DNA of 64,000 nucleotides from Nonomuraea sp. PA05 (lineage in GTDB: Bacteria; Actinomycetota; Actinomycetes; Streptosporangiales; Streptosporangiaceae): the NCBI RefSeq assembly GCF_008086045.1, contig NZ_VSEY01000015.1, forward strand, positions 62,001 through 126,000, given 5' to 3'. The notes beneath the pieces are model-generated. The model ran no database searches. It was given only the letters and a program-made list of their open reading frames with translations, and had not been told where the DNA came from. This document shows, one piece after another, positions 1 through 8,275 of this stretch. The first letter of the stretch is position 1. Each line of letters opens with the position of its first letter. A program made the position numbers and the translations under genes.

Positions 1-71
1 CCGCCGAGCGCCGCCCGCAGGCCGTCGCGCACGATCGGATGGTCATCGGCGATCAGCAACCGCAGTGGCAT
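1..71 (-). CDS. NarL/LuxR-family response regulator, N-terminal fragment
   Basis: Only the first 23 or so codons are inside the window; the gene runs off the left edge. The minus strand from 71 reads MPLRLLIADDHPIVRDGLRA, the start of a receiver domain with the acidic pair DD that binds magnesium next to the phospho-acceptor Asp. The DDHPIVRDGL pattern is characteristic of NarL/FixJ-type regulators with a LuxR-like C-terminal HTH. It lies 59 bp downstream of the HisKA_3 kinase on the same strand, so the two form a two-component pair that is probably co-transcribed. Target genes cannot be seen. Confidence 0.85.
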   Translation of the reverse strand, partial: MPLRLLIADDHPIVRDGLRAALG

Positions 72-130
72 CGCTCCAGCCTCTCATCGTCAGCCTCTCA
101 TCGTCCGGGGACGGCCGGGACGGCGGCACC

Positions 131-1357
131 TCAACGTCCTGGGATGGCCGGGACGGCGGCGGCGACGGCCGTCCCCCTGCCGGGCTCCGACTCGACCTCC
201 AGGGTGCCGCCCACGCCGCGAACCCGTTGCCGCATGCCGTCCAGCCCGAAGCCGTCAGAGGGCCGCTGCGGGTCGAAGCCCGCCCCGTCGTCTCGGACGT
301 CGAGAAGGATGGTTTCGTCCGTGTACGACAGGGTGAGGCCCGTCCTGGTGGCATCGGCGTGCTTCGCCACGTTCGCCAGCGCCTCCTGCGCCACCCGGAA
401 CAGCGCCGCCTCCACGTCGGCGGCCAGCGCGACCGGCGTTCCGGTGACCTCGAACCGCAGGTCCACGCCCGCCGCCTCCGCCCACGACCTGGCCATGTGG
501 CCGATCGCGTCCGGCAGCTCCGCGTCCTCCAGCGGCTCGGGCCGCAGCGCACGTACGGACCTGCGGGTCTCGGACAGGCCGCGGCGGGCCAGCTCGGCCG
601 CCCTGCCGAGGTGGCGGCGGCGGGACTCCTCCCCGGTCGCGCGGTCGGCGGCGGTGAGCTGGCCGATCAGGGCGACGAGGTCCTGCGCGAGCGTGTCGTG
701 GATCTCGCCCGCCACCCGGTGCCGCTCGTCCAGCACGCCCGCCCGTCTGGCCTGGTCGAGGAGCCTGGCGTTGAGGTCGGCGTTCTCGTCCATGGCGGCG
801 CGCAGGCGATCGACCAGGCGGCGGCGTCTGTCGTGCTCGGCGGAGACGTACCAGCCGGCCAGGATCAGCGGCACGGCCACGCCGGCGATCACGGTGAGCA
901 GGGTCGGGCCTGCCTCGGGGCCCGCCTGGGTGGTGACGTTGATCAGGGCGGTGAGCGTGACGCCCGCCATGACGAGGCGGCCGGGGAGCATCGCGATGGC
1001 CAGGGGGTAGCCGGTCGAGGCGAACACCACGAAGGCCTGGCTCCTGGTGGCCAGGGCGGCCGCCAGGGCCAGGAGGACGAGGTAGTGGGTGACGACGAGC
1101 GCTCTGCGGGTGTCGCGGCGGGGGTGCAGCCAGGGGATGAAGGCGAGCCACACGGCCGCGACCAGGGCCACCGGCGGCCACGGCACCCCCGCCCACAGGG
1201 GGACGGCACCCGCCACACCACCGCCCGCGCCGCCGAGCAGGATGGTGCCCGGCCAGGCGCCCGCGTCCTGGGCCGCCGCCATGATCACCGAGATCGCGAG
1301 CAGCCCGTACGCCACCCCCGCGTAAACCCACCTCTCACGCCCGTCGACCCAGCTCAT
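131..1357 (-). CDS. Sensor histidine kinase, HisKA_3/NarL type
   Basis: A 408-aa membrane-bound two-component kinase. Roughly residues 10-172 form hydrophobic segments (about five or six membrane spans) with no large extracellular sensor loop, suggesting intramembrane sensing. A short coiled linker follows, then the dimerisation/phospho-acceptor motif ERHRVAGEIHDTLAQ with the acceptor His near residue 220. The C-terminal HATPase_c domain shows the N box (EALANVAKHA), the G1 box (DVRDDGAGFD) and GFGLDGMRQRV. ATG start. The partner response regulator begins 59 bp downstream on the same strand. The stimulus is unknown, but the family assignment is firm. Confidence 0.92.
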   Translation of the reverse strand: MSWVDGRERWVYAGVAYGLLAISVIMAAAQDAGAWPGTILLGGAGGGVAGAVPLWAGVPWPPVALVAAVWLAFIPWLHPRRDTRRALVVTHYLVLLALAAALATRSQAFVVFASTGYPLAIAMLPGRLVMAGVTLTALINVTTQAGPEAGPTLLTVIAGVAVPLILAGWYVSAEHDRRRRLVDRLRAAMDENADLNARLLDQARRAGVLDERHRVAGEIHDTLAQDLVALIGQLTAADRATGEESRRRHLGRAAELARRGLSETRRSVRALRPEPLEDAELPDAIGHMARSWAEAAGVDLRFEVTGTPVALAADVEAALFRVAQEALANVAKHADATRTGLTLSYTDETILLDVRDDGAGFDPQRPSDGFGLDGMRQRVRGVGGTLEVESEPGRGTAVAAAVPAIPGR

Positions 1358-1467
1358 GCCCCCAAGCCTGGCACGCCGTCAACCGATCGGTGGATGGCCG
1401 CCGTCAACCGCTTCTCCGCCCCGACGGTCGATGTGGCCGGCGCCCCGCAGAGGCGAGCATCGAAGCC

Positions 1468-2391
1468 ATGAACGCACTCACTCGCAGAACCGCCTTCCAG
1501 CTCGCCGCCGCGGCCGGCGCGGGAGCCGCCACGACGTCGGCCGCCAAGCGCAAGGAGGTGACCACGTTCGTCTTCGTGACCGGCTCGAACGGGACGGCCA
1601 CCGGCGACGCCGAGCTGACCCTGCGCGGCCACCGCACCGTCGGCGTGGGCCTGCCGGGGCACGGCCCCGAGGACCAGCTCCACCGCGCTTACCAGGCCCC
1701 GCAGGACCTGGCGAAGCTGGCCACCCTCCCCTCCCCCATGGCCGGAGTGACGCTGGACGACTACGTCGAGGCGACGGTGGACGCCGTCCGCCGCGTCTCC
1801 CGGTACGGCCCGGTGATCCTCGTGGGCGGCAGCCTGGGCGGCTCGACGATCACGAAGGCGGCCGACGAGGTGCCCGACCTGATCGACCGCCTGGTCTACG
1901 TCGGCGCCTACTGCTGCACGAAGCTGCGCTCACCGGCCGAGTACCTGGAGACGCCGGAGGGCAGGACGAGCCTGGCGGCGAGCATCCTGCCGGGCGTGAT
2001 CGGCGATCCCCGGGTGCTGAAGGCGATCAGGGTGAACTGGCGCACGAACGACGCGAAGTTCCTGGACGCGGCGAAGGCGGCGTTCATGGCCGAGGGAACG
2101 GAGGGCGAGTTCCTGGCGCTGCTCAACGCGTCGCTGCCGGACGAGAGCCTGGCGGTGTCGAGCGCCGACGCCCGTGGCCGCCGGGACGCCTGGGGGCGGG
2201 TGCCGCGCGTCTACGTACGGCAGTCGCTCGACCGGGTGATCCCGCCCGCCTTGCAGGACCGCATGATCAGGGAGGCGGACGAGGCGACGCCGGGCAACAG
2301 GTTCGAGGTCTTCACGGTGCGGACGCCGCACGCGCCGACCCGCGAGGCATATCGGCAGATCACGAAAATCCTCGACGGGCTGGCGAAATGA
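1468..2391 (+). CDS. TAT-exported alpha/beta hydrolase
   Basis: A 307-aa protein. The N-terminus carries a twin-arginine-like export signal (TRRTAFQLAAAAGAGAA), so the protein probably acts outside the cytoplasm. The body has the alpha/beta-hydrolase fold: FVFVTGSNG near the start, a nucleophile elbow VGGSLGGS (catalytic Ser), and a late His region (VRTPHAPTREAY) supplying the probable catalytic His. It resembles secreted esterase/lactonase-like hydrolases of actinomycetes; the substrate is unknown. ATG 1468 is preferred over an upstream in-frame ATG at 1390 because the signal peptide then starts at residue 1. The gene is divergent from the histidine kinase. Confidence 0.85.
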   Translation: MNALTRRTAFQLAAAAGAGAATTSAAKRKEVTTFVFVTGSNGTATGDAELTLRGHRTVGVGLPGHGPEDQLHRAYQAPQDLAKLATLPSPMAGVTLDDYVEATVDAVRRVSRYGPVILVGGSLGGSTITKAADEVPDLIDRLVYVGAYCCTKLRSPAEYLETPEGRTSLAASILPGVIGDPRVLKAIRVNWRTNDAKFLDAAKAAFMAEGTEGEFLALLNASLPDESLAVSSADARGRRDAWGRVPRVYVRQSLDRVIPPALQDRMIREADEATPGNRFEVFTVRTPHAPTREAYRQITKILDGLAK

Positions 2392-2422
2392 AAAAACGGA
2401 CATCTCCGAAGAGACATCCGTT
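2392..2422 (-). terminator. Intrinsic terminator of tRNA-Gln
   Basis: On the minus strand an 11-bp stem (two internal G-U pairs) with a UUCG tetraloop is followed by six T residues. It starts within 10 nt of the tRNA 3' end and abuts the hydrolase stop codon from the other side. Confidence 0.85.
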
Positions 2423-2430
2423 GAGAATGG

Positions 2431-2502
2431 CTGGGGTACCAGGACTCGAACCTAGACTAACTGAACCAGAATCAGTCGTGCTGCCAATTACACCATACCC
2501 CA
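2431..2502 (-). tRNA. tRNA-Gln(CTG)
   Basis: A 72-nt cloverleaf. The acceptor stem TGGGGTA/TACCCCA is perfect, the anticodon loop is TTCTGGT with anticodon CTG (reads CAG, glutamine), and the T arm contains GGTTCGAGTCC. The discriminator is G, and CCA is encoded at 2428-2430. Many actinomycetes lack a dedicated GlnRS, so this tRNA is probably charged by the GluRS encoded 7 kb away and then amidated by GatCAB (inference). Confidence 0.96.
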
Positions 2503-2543
2503 CCGCTGCGATCTCCTCGCGGAGCGCTTTGGCGACGTCCGAA

Positions 2544-2573
2544 AGAATAGCCCAGCTCCGGGGCTAAGACCAA
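2544..2573 (-). promoter_or_regulatory. Promoter of tRNA-Gln
   Basis: Minus-strand hexamers TTGGTC (-35, 2568-2573) and TATTCT (-10, 2544-2549) are separated by 18 bp, about 40 bp upstream of the mature tRNA 5' end. This spacing and composition fit the housekeeping sigma factor. Confidence 0.6.
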
Positions 2574-2666
2574 AACGATTGGCCGACCCGTCCTCCACGG
2601 CCCACACCACGAGCCCGATCGTGCCAAGCTGAAGGGGACAAAACACCACGTGGAGGAGCCCGAGCG

Positions 2667-4637
2667 TTGGCCGAGAATCCGTTCTTCGCCCCAAGCGACC
2701 TGCCGTACGAGCTGCCGCCCTTCGCGGACATCCGTGAGGAGCACTACCTGCCGGCGTTCGAGCGCGGCATGGCGGAGCAGCTCGCCGAGGTCGAGGCGAT
2801 CGCGAGCAGCACCGAGACCCCGACGTTCGAGAACACGATCGCCGCGCTCGAACGGTCGGGGCGGATCCTCGACCGCACGGCCACCGTCTTCTTCAGCATC
2901 GCCGCGTCCAACACCACGGACGGCACCATGGAGATCGAGAAGGAGATCTCCCCGCAGCTCACCCGCCACAGCGACGCGATCCGGCTGAACCGGGCGCTGT
3001 GGGCCAGGATCAAGCAGGTCAGCACCGCGGACGCCGAGGAGTCCTGGCTGCTGGAGAAGTACCGCGACGACTTCATCAGGGCCGGGGCCGACCTGTCCGA
3101 GCCCGAGCAGGACCGCCTGCGCGCCCTCAACGAGGAGCTGTCGAAGCTCTCCACGCGGTTCGCGCAGAGCCTGCTCAAGGCGTCCACGGAGTCGGCGCTG
3201 GTGGTGACGGACCCGAAGGAGCTCGACGGGTTCGACGAGGCCAAGATCGAGTCGCTGCGCAAGGACGACGGCGGCTACGTCCTGCCGCTGCTCAACTTCA
3301 CCAGCCAGCCCGGCCTGGCTCAGCTCACCGACCGTGACGTGCGCCGCCGCCTGTACGAGCTGAGCGTCGGCAGGGCGCCCGGCAACTTCGAGATCGCGGC
3401 CACGATGGCGGCGCTGCGGGCCGAGCGGGCGGCGCTGCTCGGGTTCCCCAGCCACGCGGCCTACACGGTGGCCGACCAGACGGCCAAGACCGTCGAGGCG
3501 GTCGAGGAGATGCTCGGCCAGCTCGTCGGGCCGGCGGTGCGCAACGCCGGCAAGGAGGCCGAGGCGCTGGCCGAGCAGGCCGGGTTCGCGATCGAGCCGT
3601 GGGACTGGTCGTACTACTCCGAGAAGGTGCGCCAGGCCCGCTACGAGTTCGACGGCGCGGCGATGCGCCCGTACTTCGAGCTGAACCGCGTCTACCGCGA
3701 CGGCGTGTTCTTCGCGGCCACCAAGCTGTACGGGATCACCTTCGCCGAGCGGCCCGAGCTGGGCGGCTACCACCCCGACGTGACCGTGTTCGAGGTGTCC
3801 GACGAGGACGGGAGCCCGCTGGGGCTGTTCGTGCTCGACCCGTACGCCAGGCCCACCAAGCGCGGCGGCGCGTGGATGAACAACCTGGTCGACCAGTCGT
3901 TCCTGTTCGGGCAGCGGCCGGTGGTGATGAACAACCTCAACGTCACCAAGCCGGCCTCCGGGCCGACGCTGCTGACCTACGACGAGGTGAACACGGCCTT
4001 CCACGAGTTCGGGCACGCGCTGCACGGGCTCTTCTCCCAGGTGCGCTTCCCGCGCGTCTCGGGCACCAGCGTGCCCCGCGACTTCGTCGAGTACCCGTCG
4101 CAGGTCAACGAGATGTGGGTGACCTGGCCCGAGGTGCTGGCCAACTACGCCAAGCACCACGAGACGGGCGAGCCGATGCCGTCGGAGCTGGTGGAGAAGC
4201 TGCAGGCGGCCGAGAAGTTCAACCAGGGCTTCAAGACCGTCGAGTACCTCGCGGCCACGCTGCTCGACTGGGCCTGGCACAAGCTGGCCGCCGGCGAGAC
4301 CGTGGCCGACCCCGAGGCGTTCGAGCTGGCCGCACTGGAGGCGGCCGGGATCGCGTTCCCGCTGGTCAGGCCGCGTTACCGGACCAACTACTTCGCGCAC
4401 ATCTTCTCCGGCGGCTACAGCGCCGGCTACTACTCCTACATCTGGAGCGAGGTGCTCGACGCGGAGAGCGTGGAGTGGTTCAAGGAGAACGGCGGCCTCA
4501 CCCGGGCGAACGGCGACCACTTCCGCCGCGAGCTGCTGTCCAGGGGCGGCAGCCTCGACCCGCTCACCGCGTTCCGCAACTTCAGGGGGCGTGAGCCCAG
4601 CATCCAGCCGCTGCTCAAGCGCCGCGGCCTGGACTGA
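2667..4637 (+). CDS. M3-family zinc metallopeptidase (peptidyl-dipeptidase Dcp/oligopeptidase A-like)
   Basis: A 656-aa cytoplasmic oligopeptidase of the thimet/Dcp family, which degrades short peptides. The zinc-binding HExxH motif is H446-E-F-G-H450 in TAFHEFGHALHG, and the third ligand is E475 in VEYPSQVNEMW. C-terminal substrate-loop motifs (YRTNYFAHIFSGGYSAGYYSYIW) match the family. The length is slightly below the usual 680 aa. The start is TTG at 2667, preceded by GGAGG at good spacing. The 3' end overlaps the convergent NmrA-like gene by 23 bp. Dcp versus OpdA cannot be settled by eye; Dcp is more common in actinomycetes. Confidence 0.93.
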   Translation: MAENPFFAPSDLPYELPPFADIREEHYLPAFERGMAEQLAEVEAIASSTETPTFENTIAALERSGRILDRTATVFFSIAASNTTDGTMEIEKEISPQLTRHSDAIRLNRALWARIKQVSTADAEESWLLEKYRDDFIRAGADLSEPEQDRLRALNEELSKLSTRFAQSLLKASTESALVVTDPKELDGFDEAKIESLRKDDGGYVLPLLNFTSQPGLAQLTDRDVRRRLYELSVGRAPGNFEIAATMAALRAERAALLGFPSHAAYTVADQTAKTVEAVEEMLGQLVGPAVRNAGKEAEALAEQAGFAIEPWDWSYYSEKVRQARYEFDGAAMRPYFELNRVYRDGVFFAATKLYGITFAERPELGGYHPDVTVFEVSDEDGSPLGLFVLDPYARPTKRGGAWMNNLVDQSFLFGQRPVVMNNLNVTKPASGPTLLTYDEVNTAFHEFGHALHGLFSQVRFPRVSGTSVPRDFVEYPSQVNEMWVTWPEVLANYAKHHETGEPMPSELVEKLQAAEKFNQGFKTVEYLAATLLDWAWHKLAAGETVADPEAFELAALEAAGIAFPLVRPRYRTNYFAHIFSGGYSAGYYSYIWSEVLDAESVEWFKENGGLTRANGDHFRRELLSRGGSLDPLTAFRNFRGREPSIQPLLKRRGLD

Positions 4638-5448
4638 ACGCCCTGGCGTTCTCGGCGGCCCACTGCGCGAACGTGCGCGGTGGCCGCCCCGTCACCTGCG
4701 CGACCGTGGGCGTGACCTGGTAGGCGCCCTCCGGAGTGTTGCCGAACACCTCGATCTGGAACTCGATCATCTGCTCGGGCACGCCCTGGGCGCGGTAGCG
4801 TTCGCGCATCTCGTCCACGGTCAGCTCGCGGAAGGCGATCTCGCGGCCGATCGCCTCCGACAGGATCCGCACCTTGGTCGGCACGTCGAGCAGCTCGGGC
4901 CCTGTGAGGCCGTACGACTGTCCCGCGTGGCCGTCCTCGGTGAGCGCGGTGGCGATCACGGCGCCGATGTCGGCCTCGTGCACCATCGCCGTCCTCGTCG
5001 CCGCGAACGGCTCCTCGATCAGGTTCTTCGTGCGTACGGGCTCGGCCCACGCCAGCGCGTTGGCCATGAACTCGGTCGGCTGCACGTACGTCCAGGCCAG
5101 GTCGCTGCCGGTCACGGCGGCCTCCAGGGTGCCGGGCGACCAGCTGCTGAGCAGCGTCACCTTGCCCGCCCCCGCCGCGCGCACCGCCTCGACGATCTCC
5201 GCGCCGTTCTGGAGCGGCGTGTAGCCGGAGTCCGCGGCGTCGATGAGGTGCACGCCCTCGACGCCCTTCAGCGCGGGCACGAGCGTCTCGACGCGACTGA
5301 GATCACCCTGGACGACCTCGGCCCCTTCGGGCAGCCGGGCCCTGGCCGGGTCGCGCGTGAGCGCACGGACGCGGTGGCCCGCGTCGAGGAGGTGGGCGAC
5401 GACGTGCCTGCCTACGGAGCCCGTGGCTCCGGTCACCAAGTAGGTCAT
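4615..5448 (-). CDS. NAD(P)-binding NmrA/SDR-a family protein
   Basis: A 277-aa Rossmann-fold protein. The N-terminus MTYLVTGATGSVGRHVVAHLL carries the TGxxGxxG dinucleotide-binding motif, followed by RALTRDPARA typical of atypical short-chain dehydrogenases of the NmrA/QOR2 type. The catalytic YxxxK of classical SDRs is absent, so it may be a quinone/NAD(P)H-linked reductase or a redox sensor. The start at 5448 puts the glycine motif at residue 7; an upstream in-frame ATG at 5508 would add an unlikely tail. It lies 17 bp after the PadR stop codon on the same strand and may be co-transcribed with it. Confidence 0.85.
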   Translation of the reverse strand: MTYLVTGATGSVGRHVVAHLLDAGHRVRALTRDPARARLPEGAEVVQGDLSRVETLVPALKGVEGVHLIDAADSGYTPLQNGAEIVEAVRAAGAGKVTLLSSWSPGTLEAAVTGSDLAWTYVQPTEFMANALAWAEPVRTKNLIEEPFAATRTAMVHEADIGAVIATALTEDGHAGQSYGLTGPELLDVPTKVRILSEAIGREIAFRELTVDEMRERYRAQGVPEQMIEFQIEVFGNTPEGAYQVTPTVAQVTGRPPRTFAQWAAENARAFSPGRGA

Positions 5449-5465
5449 GCCTGCGACGTTATGAG

Positions 5466-6020
5466 CTATTGCGGCACGTTCAGTTCCGCGATTCGCTGGC
5501 GGAGCCACTCTTTCTCGGCCTGGCTGGAGGCGCGGGCGATCAGCAGCATGCCCCGGCGGTACGGGTCGGGCTCGTCGCGCGCCCTGACCGGCGCGCCGCC
5601 CTCGTAGAAGAAGCTGGCGGGCGCCTCCAGGAAGGCCAGCCTGCGGCTCAGCACTCGCGCCTGGTCGGCCGCGCCGGGCAGCGCCGACAGGAACGTCAGC
5701 AGCGCGAAGAACCTGGTCTGGTCGCTGATGTCGAGGTCGGCGGGCTCGCGCAGCCGCCGCAGCAACTCCTCCCGGCCCGCCTCGGTGATCGTCAGCACCT
5801 GCCTGCGCGCCGCCGCCGCGCCGGCCTCCTCGTGCCGCTCGACCAGGCCCTTGGACTCCAGCCTGGTGATCGCCGGGTAGAGCGCGCCGTCGCTGACCGG
5901 GCGCAGGTGGCCGGTCAGCGCGGCGAGGCGGGACTTGAGCTCGTAGCCGTGCATGGGCTGCTCGTTGAGGAAGCCCAGGATCGTGAGAGCGAGGTCGCCG
6001 CCGCTTGCCATATGGTGCAT
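5466..6020 (-). CDS. PadR-family transcriptional regulator
   Basis: A 184-aa repressor-type protein. The N-terminal winged helix has the PadR signature (ALTILGFLNEQPMHGYELKSRL ... GALYPAITRLESKGLVER), and the C-terminal Vir-like helical region mediates dimerisation. It is transcribed divergently from a MATE exporter, and a long interrupted palindrome fills the gap between them. By analogy with PadR/LmrR-type systems it probably represses the exporter and itself until a drug-like ligand binds (inference). Either Met at 6020 or Met at 6011 could be the start. Confidence 0.9.
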   Translation of the reverse strand: MHHMASGGDLALTILGFLNEQPMHGYELKSRLAALTGHLRPVSDGALYPAITRLESKGLVERHEEAGAAAARRQVLTITEAGREELLRRLREPADLDISDQTRFFALLTFLSALPGAADQARVLSRRLAFLEAPASFFYEGGAPVRARDEPDPYRRGMLLIARASSQAEKEWLRQRIAELNVPQ

Positions 6021-6030
6021 CGTAACGCTA

Positions 6031-6062
6031 TACCTCTAAACGATATATATCGAAACGAGGTA
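6031..6062. promoter_or_regulatory. 32-bp PadR operator candidate
   Basis: A three-part palindrome: TACCTC, 4 bp, CGATATATATCG, 4 bp, GAGGTA. The outer hexamers and inner 12-mer are perfectly symmetric. It is AT-rich against a GC-rich background. It lies 10 bp from the PadR start and overlaps the MATE ribosome-binding site, so binding would block both genes. Confidence 0.65.
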
Positions 6063-6069
6063 CGTCTTG

Positions 6070-7266
6070 ATGTTCAGGTTGGCGCTGCCCATCTACGTGG
6101 AGTTGCTCACCGCCGTCGTCGCGGTCGGCGTGATCGACCTGCTCTGGGTGGCGGGGCTGGGCGAGGCGGCGATCGCGGCCGTCACCGTGGGCACGACGGT
6201 CGAGTACCTGGCCTACGGGCTGTTCCTGGCCGTGCCGACGGGGGTGACGGTGCTGGTCGGGCGGCGGGACGGTCGGGCGCCGCTGGGGCCGGTGATCAGG
6301 ACGGGATGGGTGCTGTGGGCGGTCTTCTCGGCGGCGGTCGCGGTGCCGGGGGTGCTGCTGCGGGAGCCGCTGGCGGCGCTGTTCGGCGGCTCTCCCGAGC
6401 TGACGGCCGGGTTCCTGCTGGTTTCGCTGGGCGGGTTGCCGGTGTACTTCGCTCAGACGGTGGTGGACGGGGTGCTGAAGGGGCGGGGGGACACCCGGCG
6501 GCCCATGCGGCACGCGATCATCTGCAACGTGCTCGTGGTGGTGCTGGATCCGGTGTTCATCTACGGGCTCGGGATGGGGGTGCGGGGGGCGGCGGTGGCC
6601 ACGGTGGCGGCCAGGGGAATCACGCTGGCGGTCGCGCTCAGGTCGGTGCTGCGCCCGCGCGACGCGGACGGCGGCCGGGCACGTGGGTGGGAGGTCGTTC
6701 GTACCGGGCTGCCCATGTCCGGAGATTTCCTGGCACGTGCGCTCGTGGGGATGGCCCTGGTGGAGATCGTCGCCGGGTTCGGCACGGCGGCGGTGGCCGG
6801 ATACGGGATCGGGCAGAAGATCATGCTGGCCGGCGTGATGGTGTTCTACGCGCTGCGGCAGGCGGCGATGATCCGCACCGCCCGGGGCGAGGCCGTCAGG
6901 TCGCCGCTGCTGCTCGGGCTCGGCTCCGGTGCTGTGGTCGCGGTCGTGCTGAACGTGCTCGCCGCGCCGGCCGCCGGGCTCTTCACCGGCGATCCCGCTC
7001 CGGCCGTGGCGTTCCTGCGGTGGATGACGCTCTACCTGGTGCCGTTCGGCGGGCTGATCGCCGTGGGCGGGGTGCTGCAGGCGAGCGGGCGGGGCAGCCG
7101 GTTGCTCGCCGCCACGCTGGCGGGGTTCGCCGTGCAACTGCCCCTCGCGTACGGGCTGAGCGCGTGGCTGGGCGTCACGGGGGTGTGGCTGTCGATGGCC
7201 GCCGGGGCGGCGATCAGCCTCGGCCTGTCGCTGGAGAGGCTGTCACGGGTTCGAGTCCCCTGCTGA
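6070..7266 (+). CDS. MATE-family efflux transporter
   Basis: About 398 aa with roughly 11-12 hydrophobic helices arranged as two similar halves, as in Na+/H+-coupled multidrug exporters of the MATE family. Conserved features include the N-terminal FRLALPIYVE, the helix-2 loop VGRRDG, and GRGDTRRPM preceding helix 5. It is short for the family (usually about 440-460 aa), mainly through short loops and a short first helix. ATG 6070 follows a GAGG Shine-Dalgarno lying within the operator; TTG 6067 is an alternative start. The 3' end overlaps the convergent WYL regulator by 53 bp. Confidence 0.87.
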   Translation: MFRLALPIYVELLTAVVAVGVIDLLWVAGLGEAAIAAVTVGTTVEYLAYGLFLAVPTGVTVLVGRRDGRAPLGPVIRTGWVLWAVFSAAVAVPGVLLREPLAALFGGSPELTAGFLLVSLGGLPVYFAQTVVDGVLKGRGDTRRPMRHAIICNVLVVVLDPVFIYGLGMGVRGAAVATVAARGITLAVALRSVLRPRDADGGRARGWEVVRTGLPMSGDFLARALVGMALVEIVAGFGTAAVAGYGIGQKIMLAGVMVFYALRQAAMIRTARGEAVRSPLLLGLGSGAVVAVVLNVLAAPAAGLFTGDPAPAVAFLRWMTLYLVPFGGLIAVGGVLQASGRGSRLLAATLAGFAVQLPLAYGLSAWLGVTGVWLSMAAGAAISLGLSLERLSRVRVPC

Positions 7267-8209
7267 TGCGGGCGCGCAGGGAGTGCAGGGCCTGCCTGAG
7301 CTCGGCCGGTTCGATGCCGGTGAGGTCGGCGTCGAAGGTCAGGAGCAGGCCCGCCAAGCCTGGCCACGACCAGGCGCCGAGGGTGAGCCGGCACGTGGTC
7401 TCGGTGTCGTACTCGACCGTCGAACCGCCGGGCGCGAACCGGGCGACGGTGGAGGCGGGCAGGGCGAGGACGGCCGAGCCGCGGCACGGCCACTCGGCGG
7501 CGGCGTCTCCGCGGTCGTGCGCGGTCATGACGAAGGCCACGGGATCGCCGTGTGGAAGGTCGCGCCGGTCGAACGGGGTGTGCGTGGGCGGGTGCGGTCT
7601 GACGCGGTCCACGCGCATCGCGCGCCACCGGCCCGCGTCCGGGTCGAAGGCCACCAGGTACCAGCGTGCGGCCCAGACCACGAGGTCGTGCGGCTCCAGC
7701 GTGAGCGTGACGGGTTCGCCGTCGCCGGTGTAGTCCACGCGAACGAGGTGCCGGCGGCTGATCGCGCTGCCCACGGCGCGGACGACCTCGGCGTCGATCG
7801 GCGGCGCGGGGAACTCCCAGTAGTTGCGGGCCGAGGAGACGGTGAACGCCTCGGCGAGCAGGCGGCTGCGCGCGGGCATCGCCTGGTGCAGCGTGGCCAG
7901 GGAACGGGCCGCGTTCTCACGGATGCCGGACAGGACCGCCGGCACGGTCTGGAGCGCGACGGCCGTGGCGACGGCCTGGTCCTCGTCGAAGACGACCGGC
8001 GGCAACCGGGTGGCGCGGCCGAGCCGGTATCCGCCACCCGCGCCGCGGACGGCTTCGATCTCGTACCCGAGGTCCCTGAGGGTGTCGATGTCGCGGCGCA
8101 CGGTCCGCACCGACGTTCCGAGCCGGGAGGCGAGTTCCCCGGCGGTCAGGGTCGCGCCGACCCCGAAGATCGACAGCAGTTTGAGCGCCCGCGCGGAGGT
8201 AGCAGCCAT
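7214..8209 (-). CDS. YafY/DeoR-type HTH and WYL-domain transcriptional regulator
   Basis: A 331-aa regulator. The N-terminal HTH_11 helix-turn-helix is LTAGELASRLGTSVRTVRRDIDTLRDLGYEIEAVRGAGGGYRLG (about residues 15-60). A WYL ligand-binding domain follows, with the YxLxA-like stretch RWYLVAFDPDAGRWRAMRVDRV. WYL domains are thought to sense small nucleic-acid or nucleotide ligands. ATG 8209 leaves 66 bp to the divergent MFS exporter, its most likely target. An upstream ATG at 8242 is also in frame. Confidence 0.9.
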   Translation of the reverse strand: MAATSARALKLLSIFGVGATLTAGELASRLGTSVRTVRRDIDTLRDLGYEIEAVRGAGGGYRLGRATRLPPVVFDEDQAVATAVALQTVPAVLSGIRENAARSLATLHQAMPARSRLLAEAFTVSSARNYWEFPAPPIDAEVVRAVGSAISRRHLVRVDYTGDGEPVTLTLEPHDLVVWAARWYLVAFDPDAGRWRAMRVDRVRPHPPTHTPFDRRDLPHGDPVAFVMTAHDRGDAAAEWPCRGSAVLALPASTVARFAPGGSTVEYDTETTCRLTLGAWSWPGLAGLLLTFDADLTGIEPAELRQALHSLRARISRGLEPVTASPATGRG

Positions 8210-8275
8210 GATGGCCCCGATGTTCTCACCGGAAGCGGTCACTCGGTGGCAACCATGCCCGCGATGGTGACCGCC

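Noticed and set aside
65..1471. Long plus-strand frame across the histidine kinase
   Set aside because: No domain motif; the minus strand encodes a complete kinase.
2472..4520. Long minus-strand open frame opposite the M3 peptidase
   Set aside because: Val/Gly/Leu/Arg-rich shadow frame caused by high GC; the plus strand has a clear HEFGH metallopeptidase.
7246..7268. T-arm-like sequence CACGGGTTCGAGTCCCCTG resembling a tRNA 3' half
   Set aside because: It lies inside the MATE gene end and the overlapping WYL gene; no acceptor, D or anticodon arm is present.
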